From positions 1 through 7,115 of the forward strand of contig DNGH01000274.1 in the NCBI GenBank assembly GCA_003486285.1: DNA of 7,115 bases, written 5' to 3'. Shown here one piece after another: positions 1 to 5,210 of this stretch. The position numbers and the translations under genes are program-made. The notes below the pieces were generated by a model. That model searched no databases and had not been told where the DNA came from. It worked only from the letters and a program-made list of their open reading frames with translations. Within the stretch, counting starts at the first letter, position 1. Each line of letters starts with the position of its first letter. The stretch comes from Actinomycetota bacterium. GTDB taxonomy: Bacteria > Actinomycetota > Acidimicrobiia > Spongiisociales > UBA11373.

Positions 1-263
1 TTGATCACGTTGGCGATGTAGACCGCCTCGCGCTCGATTCCGATCTCGCCGAGCAGCTTGTCGAGCAGCTTCCCGGCGGCGCCGACAAACGGCAGGCCCT
101 GCAGGTCCTCGTTGTGGCCCGGGGCCTCGCCCACGAACATCAGGTCGGCATCGGGACTGCCATCGCCGAACACCACCGTGGTGCGGGTGCTCGCCAACTC
201 GCAAGCGGTGCACACCGCCGCCCTGGCACCGAGTTCCGCAAGCAGGATCCGGGACTCGGTCAT
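1..263 (-). CDS. Family 4 uracil-DNA glycosylase, N-terminal part (cut by left window edge)
   Basis: The 87 complete residues visible match the N-terminus of the [4Fe-4S] family 4 uracil-DNA glycosylases, which remove uracil from DNA at the start of base-excision repair. Visible signs are CTAC (Cys18, Cys21), which in this family supplies two cluster ligands; the active-site motif GEAPG (residues 45-49) followed by E52-D53; the conserved PFVGAAGKLLD stretch (58-68); and VYIANVI (81-87), which in relatives leads into a lysine-cysteine segment outside this window. The ATG at 263-261 overlaps the stop of the upstream peptidase gene as ATGA, so translation is probably coupled; a weak GGTGG lies a few bases before it. 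It is the last visible gene of the nnr-alr operon. Family assignment is strong; the remaining cluster ligands and the C-terminus cannot be seen. Confidence 0.9.
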   Translation of the reverse strand, partial: MTESRILLAELGARAAVCTACELASTRTTVVFGDGSPDADLMFVGEAPGHNEDLQGLPFVGAAGKLLDKLLGEIGIEREAVYIANVI

Positions 264-1168
264 CCCGCCACCATCCCGGGAATGCCGCCGCGGCCGGCAG
301 CGTGCCGAATCGCCGCCTCGATCGACCGGCCCACCGCGGCGAAGGTGGCCGCACCGATGGCGTCGAGGTCGGCGGCCCGCTCGCCACACGACACCGCAAA
401 GGCGACGTCGCCGTCGTACCGGGTGTGGGCGGGACGGAGACAGGCGGCCATTGCGGCGTGCGCCTGGACGGCAAGCCGCCGCAGTGCCGAGCGATCGAGA
501 CGGGCATCGGTCGCCACCACGGCGAGGGTCGTGTTCTCCAGGGGCGGGGGCATGGCGGCGGGGGCAGAGGGCACGGGGTCGCCCCCGGTCAGCGGTTCCC
601 CCTCGAGCGTGAAGACGTCCCCGACCGCGTTCAGCACCACCAGAGCCCCCACCGTGGCATCACCGACCGCGACGCTGTGCGAGCCGACCCCGCCCTTGCG
701 ACGGGCGTCCTTCCCCCGCCACCCGGCGACGACGGCGCCGGTGCCGGCACCGACCGAACCCATCTCGACGGGTGCGGTGCTGGCAGCGCGGATGGCAGCA
801 GCCCCGGCTGCGGCATCGGGCCGAGCCCGGGGATCACCGATGGAGAGGTCGAAGATCACCGCGGCGGGGACGATGGGGACCACCCCGAAGGCCGTGCGAT
901 GACCGCGCCCCTCGGCCTCCAATGCGGCCACCACCCCATCGGCGGCAGCCAGGCCAAAGGCACTTCCGCCACAGAGCACCAGGGCCTGCACCGCCTCGAC
1001 CCGCATCCCCGGGGCCAGGAGTGCCGTCTCGCGCGAACCCGGCGCCGCGCCCCGGAACTCGGCGGTGGTGACGTTGCGGTCGGGAAGGTCGACGACGGTG
1101 ACTCCGGTGAGGCCGGCGGGATCGGTCCAATGGCCCACCCGGATCCCGGGCACCGCGGTCAGCGTCAT
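260..1168 (-). CDS. P1/S58 family peptidase (DmpA/NylC-like N-terminal-nucleophile hydrolase)
   Basis: This 302-residue protein belongs to the P1/S58 family of self-cleaving hydrolases, which includes the aminopeptidase DmpA and the nylon-oligomer hydrolase NylC. Visible motifs are the family N-terminus VPGIRVGHW (6-14), CGGSAFGLAAADGV (66-79), a glycine-rich GSVGAGTGA stretch (137-145), VGSHSVAVGDATVGALVVLNAVGDV (161-185) and ENTTLAVVATDA (211-222). By analogy with NylC, self-cleavage would fall between Asn212 and Thr213 and expose Thr213 as nucleophile. There is no signal peptide, so it is probably cytoplasmic. I chose the ATG at 1168 because it gives the family N-terminus and an ATGA overlap with the stop of alr; a longer form from 1246 would add 26 atypical residues overlapping alr. 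Substrate is unknown; DmpA-type enzymes release N-terminal D- or L-residues, which makes the coupling to alr suggestive but unproven. Confidence 0.88.
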   Translation of the reverse strand: MTLTAVPGIRVGHWTDPAGLTGVTVVDLPDRNVTTAEFRGAAPGSRETALLAPGMRVEAVQALVLCGGSAFGLAAADGVVAALEAEGRGHRTAFGVVPIVPAAVIFDLSIGDPRARPDAAAGAAAIRAASTAPVEMGSVGAGTGAVVAGWRGKDARRKGGVGSHSVAVGDATVGALVVLNAVGDVFTLEGEPLTGGDPVPSAPAAMPPPLENTTLAVVATDARLDRSALRRLAVQAHAAMAACLRPAHTRYDGDVAFAVSCGERAADLDAIGAATFAAVGRSIEAAIRHAAGRGGIPGMVAG

Positions 1169-2259
1169 CCGACGTACCGCCGCGGCAGCCGCGGGCCGAA
1201 CCCGCACACGACCTCCCAGTTGATCGTGTCGAGTCGGTCGGCCCATTCGTCCGCGGTGATCTCGGCGTCACCCTGATGCCCGAGGAAGACCACCTCGTCG
1301 CCGACGGCCACCGGGTCGTCGCCGAGGTCGATCAGGGCCTGGTCCATCGTGATGGTGCCGGCAAACGGGTAGCGCCTCCCCCGCACCAGCGCGCCGCCTC
1401 CGGCGGCCCCGAGATGGCGGGTCAGGCCGTCGGCGTATCCCACCGGAACGGTGGCGACGGTGGATTCGTGCGCCAGTGGGCGCCGCCGGCCGTACGAGGG
1501 CCGGGCGCCGGCGGGAAGTCGCTGCAGATGCACCACACGGCTCATCACCCGCATCGCGGGACGCAACGCGACGTCGGGGGCGAAGTCCGGGGCAGGGCGG
1601 AGCCCATAGAGGCCGATGCCGATCCGCACGAAGTCGTAACGGGCTGCGGGATCGTTCAGCGCACCGGCGGTGTTCGCGGCGTGACGCAGCCGGGGACGCA
1701 CCCCGCGGTCCGCCAATCGCTTCACCACCGCATCGAACGCCTCGACCTGGGTGGTGGTGTACCCCGGATCCGACTCCGCCACCGGGAAGTGCGTCCACAA
1801 CCCCTCCAGGTCGAGCGGCCCAGCCGCCACCGCGGTGGCGAGTTCGACGGCGGCGTCCGGGGTGGCCCCGACCCGGTGCATTCCGGTGTCCACCTTGACG
1901 TGCACCGGATAGCCCGGTGGCGCCGCCGCCACCAGTGCGTCGAGCAGCGGGCGGTGATACACGGTCGGCGTCAACCGCCAGCGCACCACCTCGGGTACGT
2001 CCTCGACGAGCGGCTCGGAGAGCAGCAGCACCGGGGCCTCGATCCCCGCCTCGCGTAGTCCGATCCCCTCCGAGGCCAGAGCCACGGCGAGACGCGTCGC
2101 CCCCGCTTCGAGGGCCGCCTCGGCGATCGGGACGTCGCCGTGCCCGTAGCCGTCGGCCTTGACCACGGCGCAGATCTCGGCCGGAGCGACCTCCGCTGCG
2201 ATGGAGGCGACGTTGGCGCGCACGGCAGCGAGATCGACCTCGATCCACGACGGTCTCAC
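1165..2259 (-). CDS. alr: Alanine racemase (PLP-dependent)
   Basis: Interconverts L- and D-alanine in the cytoplasm, supplying D-Ala for peptidoglycan. The 364-residue length is normal for the family. Residues counted from the GTG at 2259: the PLP lysine K34 in AVVKADGYGHG, the barrel segment VKVDTGMHRVG with the lysine that is carboxylated in relatives (K122) and the PLP-contacting R129, the catalytic-base tyrosine Y256 in SYGRRRP, Y275 in GYADG, and M305-D306 in TMDQ. The catalytic set is complete. A longer start (GTG at 2268) is possible, but the GTG at 2259 is better: it forms a GTGA overlap with the nnr stop, has GGAAGG seven bases upstream, and gives the usual N-terminus (RPSWIEVDL). 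It sits between nnr and the P1 peptidase, probably translated in a coupled way from one mRNA. Confidence 0.95.
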   Translation of the reverse strand: MRPSWIEVDLAAVRANVASIAAEVAPAEICAVVKADGYGHGDVPIAEAALEAGATRLAVALASEGIGLREAGIEAPVLLLSEPLVEDVPEVVRWRLTPTVYHRPLLDALVAAAPPGYPVHVKVDTGMHRVGATPDAAVELATAVAAGPLDLEGLWTHFPVAESDPGYTTTQVEAFDAVVKRLADRGVRPRLRHAANTAGALNDPAARYDFVRIGIGLYGLRPAPDFAPDVALRPAMRVMSRVVHLQRLPAGARPSYGRRRPLAHESTVATVPVGYADGLTRHLGAAGGGALVRGRRYPFAGTITMDQALIDLGDDPVAVGDEVVFLGHQGDAEITADEWADRLDTINWEVVCGFGPRLPRRYVG

Positions 2260-3665
2260 CAGGCCCACCTTCCGATCGCTGCGACCAATCCGGAAGCGGT
2301 CACGGTAGTGACCGCCTCCAGCGCCCGGCCTGCCCGGCCGTGGCGATGCGCCGCCGCCCGGGCCGCCGCCTCGGGTGGCATCCCCCGCGCCATCAGGGCA
2401 CCGACCATCCCGGTGAGCACGTCCCCGGTGCCGATGGTCGCCAGTGCCGCCGACCCCGAGTCGACCACCCAGCGTTCCGTGCCCATCACGAACGTGGGAG
2501 CGCCCTTGAGCAGCACCACCGCACCGGTCCGGGCGGCGAGACTCGCTGCGGCCGGTGCCGAGGCGGGCTCACCGGCAAGTCGGGCGAACTCCGCGGCGTG
2601 CGGCGTCACCACGGTGGGGCCGCGCCGCGAGGCGAGATCGGCCACGGTCACCGCAGCCAACCCATCGGCGTCGAGCACCACCGGTCCCGGCCACCGCTCC
2701 AGCAGCGCCGGCACGAAGCCTGTGGTGGACCCGAGGCCGGGACCGAGCGCCAGCACGTCGAAACGCTCGACAGCGGCGAGCACCCCGGCGACGGCATCCG
2801 GCCCGAATCGATCCTCTGGGCCGACCCCTGCAGTGGTCAAGCCGGGGTCCATCGCCGCGACGGTGCCGGCGACTCCTCCCGGGGCGATCACCCGCACCGA
2901 TCCCGCGCCAAAGCTGAGCGCCGATCGTGCCGCGAGCACCGCGGCTCCGGCAATCCCGGGAGACCCTCCGATGACCGCCACCGCACCTGCCGACCACTTG
3001 TGGGCGGTGCGCGGCCGCATCGGGACCCAGGCATCGGAGTCCTCGCACAACGACCATTCCGCTTCCTCGCCCGAGAGCCCGATGTCGGCGACCTCGATCT
3101 CGCCGCAGACGTCGGGCCCCACGCCGATGAGCTGCCCGGTCTTGAGGGCGTGGAACGTGACGGTCCGCGCCGCCCGGAACACCGGGCCGTGCACGGTCCC
3201 CACAGTGCCGTCGAGACCGCTGGGGAGATCCACCGCAAGTACCGGTGCGGGATGCTCGGTCCACGCCGCCACCCGATCGGGAAGCGTCCCATGGAACCCG
3301 CTTCCGAACAGGGCATCGACCACGAGATCGGCCGGTTCGGGAGCACCCAGGTCGGTGACCGGCACCCCCTCGTGGATGGCGGCGATGGCGGCGAGCCGTC
3401 GGGCCGAGGTGTCGCCCTTCGGATAGCCCAGGCAGCGCACCACGACGTCCACTCCGCGTCGGCGGAGATGGCGCGCCGCCACCCAGCCATCTCCACCGTT
3501 GTTGCCGGTTCCGGCCAGCACCACCACCCGGGTGCCGTACCGGGCCCCCATCCGGGCGGCGGACAGCGCCACGGCGAGGCCGGCCCGCTCCAACAACACC
3601 GCCTCCGGGATCGAGGTGACACCGTCGAGCCGGGACGACTCGGCGGGAGTGATCACGGGGCGCAT
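2256..3665 (-). CDS. nnr: Bifunctional NAD(P)H-hydrate epimerase / ADP-dependent NAD(P)H-hydrate dehydratase
   Basis: Repairs damaged NADHX and NADPHX. The N-terminal domain (about residues 1-210, YjeF_N/NnrE) epimerises the R and S forms; the C-terminal domain (about 215-469, NnrD) dehydrates the S form using ADP. The first domain shows AGTGNNGGDG (51-60), VVDALFGSG (115-123) and VDLPSGLDG (145-153). The second shows HKWSAG (222-227), ALGPGLG (306-312), VLDADGL (330-336), TPHAAEF (354-360), LLKG (385-388) and the nucleotide-binding GTGDVLTG (412-419). The fused length of 469 residues is typical. The ATG at 3665 has no Shine-Dalgarno before it; a TACCAT box six bases upstream suggests a leaderless transcript. 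It is the first gene of the nnr-alr-peptidase-glycosylase operon, and its stop overlaps the alr start by 4 bases. Confidence 0.95.
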   Translation of the reverse strand: MRPVITPAESSRLDGVTSIPEAVLLERAGLAVALSAARMGARYGTRVVVLAGTGNNGGDGWVAARHLRRRGVDVVVRCLGYPKGDTSARRLAAIAAIHEGVPVTDLGAPEPADLVVDALFGSGFHGTLPDRVAAWTEHPAPVLAVDLPSGLDGTVGTVHGPVFRAARTVTFHALKTGQLIGVGPDVCGEIEVADIGLSGEEAEWSLCEDSDAWVPMRPRTAHKWSAGAVAVIGGSPGIAGAAVLAARSALSFGAGSVRVIAPGGVAGTVAAMDPGLTTAGVGPEDRFGPDAVAGVLAAVERFDVLALGPGLGSTTGFVPALLERWPGPVVLDADGLAAVTVADLASRRGPTVVTPHAAEFARLAGEPASAPAAASLAARTGAVVLLKGAPTFVMGTERWVVDSGSAALATIGTGDVLTGMVGALMARGMPPEAAARAAAHRHGRAGRALEAVTTVTASGLVAAIGRWAW

Positions 3666-3671
3666 GGGGGG

Positions 3672-3677
3672 ATGGTA
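3672..3677 (-). promoter_or_regulatory. Putative -10 box of a leaderless promoter for the nnr operon
   Basis: TACCAT on the minus strand fits the TANNNT -10 consensus and ends six bases before the nnr ATG at 3665, so transcription would begin at the start codon. The six bases between are all C, leaving no Shine-Dalgarno, which agrees with a leaderless message. No -35 box is recognisable; that position falls inside the heptamer array. Not proven by sequence alone. Confidence 0.5.
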
Positions 3678-3680
3678 AGA

Positions 3681-3736
3681 CGCTTCCCGCTTCCCGCTTC
3701 CCGCTACCCGCTTCCCGCTACCCGCTATCCGCTTCC
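3681..3736. repeat. Heptanucleotide tandem array, unit CGCTTCC, eight copies
   Basis: Eight back-to-back 7-base units run without gaps: five are CGCTTCC, two CGCTACC and one CGCTATC. Read on the minus strand, this gives six GGG runs spaced exactly four bases apart (plus-strand CCC at 3686, 3693, 3700, 3707, 3714 and 3721), which fits a G-quadruplex pattern. A lone inverted unit AGCGGGT lies at 3744-3750 and could pair with ACCCGCT at 3720-3726. The array starts three bases upstream of the putative nnr -10 box and fills its -35 region. Confidence 0.93.
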
Positions 3737-3759
3737 CGACCAGAGCGGGTTACCAGTTC

Positions 3760-3780
3760 CCCGTCGCCCGTCGCCCGTCG
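3760..3780. repeat. Heptanucleotide tandem array, unit CCCGTCG, three perfect copies
   Basis: Three exact copies of CCCGTCG sit between the CGCTTCC array and the promoter of the DUF368 gene. The unit differs from the neighbouring array but the period is again seven. If the two leaderless promoters proposed here are right, both arrays lie in the untranscribed spacer between divergent start sites. The rest of the 3666-3825 spacer shows no gene. Confidence 0.85.
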
Positions 3781-3811
3781 ACCGGTCAGCATCGCCGATC
3801 GCGACCACCGT

Positions 3812-3817
3812 TACGCT
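3812..3817 (+). promoter_or_regulatory. Putative -10 box of a leaderless promoter for the DUF368 gene
   Basis: TACGCT matches TANNNT and ends eight bases before the ATG at 3826. The bases between are seven C and one A, with no Shine-Dalgarno, so the message would be leaderless or nearly so. No convincing -35 box is visible. Confidence 0.45.
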
Positions 3818-3825
3818 CCCACCCC

Positions 3826-4725
3826 ATGCGCTATCTCACCAATGTCGCCCGCGGCTTTCTGATGGGCGCCGCGGATGTGGTGCCCGGCGTCTCGGGAGGC
3901 ACCGTGGCCTTGGTGCTGGGGATCTACGAGCGTCTCGTGGGAAGCATCCACACCGCCGCCTCCGCCCTCGGACAGACCGCCCGAGGGCGCTTCACCGAGG
4001 CGACACGACGGCTGCGCCACGTCGAGTGGAGTCTGGTGCTACCCCTCCTGGCCGGGATCGGCCTGGCGGTGCTCAGCCTGGCCTCGCTGATCGATCACCT
4101 GCTCGACGATGAGCCGCAGAACACCGCCGCCGCCTTCTTCGGCCTGGTGGCCGGATCGATCCTGGTGGCGTGGCGACTGGTTCGCCGCTGGGACGGCATC
4201 CGGGCGGCGACCGGAGTCGCGGTCGCCGTCGCCGCCTTCTTCCTGCTCGGACTGCGGGGCGATCCGGTGTCTGATCCGTCGCTGCCGGTGTTTCTCCTCG
4301 CCGGCATGATCGCCATCGTCGCCATGATCCTGCCCGGGATCTCGGGTTCATTCATCCTGCTGATGCTGGGCATGTATCAGAACGTCCTGGATGCGGTCAA
4401 CACTCGAGACCTGTCGGTGATCCTCGTGTTCCTGGTCGGCGCAGTCGTCGGGTTGTCGGCGTTCTCGACCTTGCTCAACGCCATGTTGCGGGACCATCAC
4501 GACACGATGATGGCCGCGCTGATCGGACTGATGGCCGGCTCCCTCCGCGTGCTCTGGCCATGGCCGGACGGCGCCACCACCGCCGCCGTGTCCCAGCCGG
4601 TCGACTGGGGCATCCCGCTGCTGCTGGCGATGGCGGGCTTCGCCGTGGTCGCAGGAATCGGCTGGTGGGCCGCGAGGAAGTCATCAGTCACCAGTCACCA
4701 GTCACCACAAGACGCCGGTTCCTGA
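3826..4725 (+). CDS. DUF368 membrane protein, candidate undecaprenyl-phosphate translocase (PopT family)
   Basis: A 299-residue polytopic inner-membrane protein. It carries the two hallmark half-repeats of DUF368: GFLMGAADVVPGVSGGTVALVLGIYE within residues 10-35 and ILPGISGSFILLMLGMY at 168-184, the pattern of an internally duplicated transporter. Hydrophobic stretches lie near 72-90, 102-118, 127-142, 154-181, 197-218, 227-242 and 263-281. Members of this family have been shown to return the lipid carrier undecaprenyl phosphate across the membrane for reuse in cell-wall synthesis; that role here is inferred from homology. The ATG fits the family N-terminus and has no Shine-Dalgarno. The gene stands alone on the plus strand between nnr and acpS. 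Residues 286-295 (SSVTSHQSPQ) are encoded by an AGTCACC heptamer array, so the C-terminal tail is not family sequence. Confidence 0.92.
   Translation: MRYLTNVARGFLMGAADVVPGVSGGTVALVLGIYERLVGSIHTAASALGQTARGRFTEATRRLRHVEWSLVLPLLAGIGLAVLSLASLIDHLLDDEPQNTAAAFFGLVAGSILVAWRLVRRWDGIRAATGVAVAVAAFFLLGLRGDPVSDPSLPVFLLAGMIAIVAMILPGISGSFILLMLGMYQNVLDAVNTRDLSVILVFLVGAVVGLSAFSTLLNAMLRDHHDTMMAALIGLMAGSLRVLWPWPDGATTAAVSQPVDWGIPLLLAMAGFAVVAGIGWWAARKSSVTSHQSPQDAGS
4686..4706. repeat. Heptanucleotide tandem array, unit AGTCACC, three perfect copies, inside the DUF368 3' end
   Basis: Three exact AGTCACC units lie in the last codons of the DUF368 gene, with a degenerate partial unit just before them. A period of seven is not a multiple of three, so successive units are read in different frames, giving a non-repetitive tail. 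The unit is close to the reverse complement of the GGGGACT units at 4730-4757 (six of seven bases pair). Confidence 0.9.
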
Positions 4726-4729
4726 TCTC

Positions 4730-4757
4730 CGGGACTGGGGACTGGAGACTGGGGACT
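4730..4757. repeat. Heptanucleotide tandem array, unit GGGGACT, four copies
   Basis: Four consecutive 7-base units (CGGGACT, GGGGACT, GGAGACT, GGGGACT) fill nearly all of the 38-base gap between the DUF368 stop and the acpS stop. The plus strand has G runs of 3, 4, 2 and 4. The array is in inverted orientation to the AGTCACC array at 4686-4706. Confidence 0.9.
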
Positions 4758-4763
4758 TCCTAG

Positions 4764-5138
4764 TCAGTGCTCCCCCAGAGCGATGGCAAACACCATCGCC
4801 TCGCGGTCCGTGTGGGTGATCGTCACCTCGAAACTCGTGACCCCGAGCATCTCGGCGCGCCGGGCGGCGGTGCCGAAGAGCCGCACCGTCGGCTTGCCAC
4901 CGCCGGTGATCTCGACGTCCTGCCAGCGGATGCGGCGCCATCCCGTGCCCAGGCTCTTCATGACCGCCTCCTTGCCGGCAAACCGGGCGGCGAGGCGCCG
5001 CTCCGGTCTGGCGTAGCGAAAGGCGTACTCGCGCTCGTGCGGGGTGAAGCAGCGCTCGACAAAGCGCGGGTATTTCTCGAGCAGGTGCCGTACCCGCTCG
5101 ACATCGGCGAGATCGATGCCAATGCCGATGATGTTCAA
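4764..5138 (-). CDS. acpS: Holo-[acyl-carrier-protein] synthase (4'-phosphopantetheinyl transferase)
   Basis: Transfers the 4'-phosphopantetheine arm of coenzyme A to a serine of acyl carrier protein, activating it for fatty-acid synthesis; cytoplasmic, Mg-dependent. The 124-residue length is typical. Motifs: GIGIDL with metal ligand Asp9, FTPHEREY (31-38), and RFAGKEAVMKSLG (52-64) with metal ligand Glu57, followed by the C-terminal ITHTDREAMVFAIA (107-120). No ATG or GTG gives the right N-terminus; a TTG at 5138-5136 gives MNIIGIGIDL, exactly the family start, with a strong GGGAGGA just upstream. A longer frame reaching 5291 would add 51 unrelated residues and run into the divergent cyclase gene, so I reject it. 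Convergent with the DUF368 gene, divergent from the cyclase gene. Confidence 0.93.
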   Translation of the reverse strand: MNIIGIGIDLADVERVRHLLEKYPRFVERCFTPHEREYAFRYARPERRLAARFAGKEAVMKSLGTGWRRIRWQDVEITGGGKPTVRLFGTAARRAEMLGVTSFEVTITHTDREAMVFAIALGEH

Positions 5139-5140
5139 GC

Positions 5141-5147
5141 TCCTCCC
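5141..5147 (-). promoter_or_regulatory. Shine-Dalgarno that decides the TTG start of acpS
   Basis: GGGAGGA on the minus strand ends two bases before the TTG at 5138. The spacing is short but the match to the anti-Shine-Dalgarno is strong, and it is the only clear ribosome site in the region. It contrasts with the putative leaderless genes nearby. Confidence 0.6.
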
Positions 5148-5164
5148 ACCCGGGGTGAATGGTG

Positions 5165-5170
5165 ATCGTA
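5165..5170 (-). promoter_or_regulatory. Possible -10 box for acpS
   Basis: TACGAT on the minus strand fits TANNNT and would place the transcript start near 5158, giving a leader of about 20 bases that contains the GGGAGGA ribosome site. No clear -35 box is visible. TANNNT is a loose motif, so the call is weak. Confidence 0.3.
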
Positions 5171-5198
5171 TCTTCGTCTCTCTCACGGCACCCAGTGC

Positions 5199-5204
5199 TA
5201 GGGT
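5199..5204 (+). promoter_or_regulatory. Putative -10 box of a leaderless promoter for the DUF4242-cyclase gene
   Basis: TAGGGT matches TANNNT and ends six bases before the GTG at 5211; the six bases between (CGCCGC) contain no Shine-Dalgarno. This is the same arrangement as for nnr. The likely -35 zone overlaps that of the divergent acpS promoter, so the two may influence each other. Confidence 0.45.
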
Positions 5205-5210
5205 CGCCGC

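Larger units (their letters stand above)
4686..4757. terminator. Possible bidirectional hairpin terminator built from inverted heptamers
   Basis: The arm AGTCACC x3 (4686-4706) can pair with the arm at 4737-4757, giving about 21 positions with one mismatch per heptamer and a 30-base loop. It spans the convergent ends of the DUF368 gene and acpS, where a two-way terminator would be expected. There is no T tract on either side and the loop is long, so a terminator role is only a possibility; the pairing itself is visible. Confidence 0.3.

Noticed and set aside
302..1276. Plus-strand open frame of 324 codons opposite the P1 peptidase
   Set aside because: Gly/His/Asp-rich translation without family features, fully antisense to a strongly supported gene; a GC-driven shadow.
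2260..2268. Upstream GTG start for alr
   Set aside because: The purine-rich GGAAG would touch the start codon, whereas the GTG at 2259 has proper spacing and forms the GTGA overlap seen as 4-base overlaps at the other two junctions.
2140..3426. Long plus-strand open frame of 428 codons opposite nnr and the start of alr
   Set aside because: It is antisense to well-supported genes, its translation is low-complexity Ala/Ser/Pro/Thr-rich sequence with no family motif, and long antisense frames are expected at this GC content.
3681..3780. CRISPR array
   Set aside because: The repeats are 7 bases long with no spacers and no cas genes nearby; these are plain tandem repeats.
2340..4112. Plus-strand open frame of 590 codons reading through the heptamer array into the DUF368 gene
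   Set aside because: It overlaps nnr and DUF368 in other frames and has no recognisable domain; its repetitive PLPASRYPL-like segment is just the CGCTTCC array translated.
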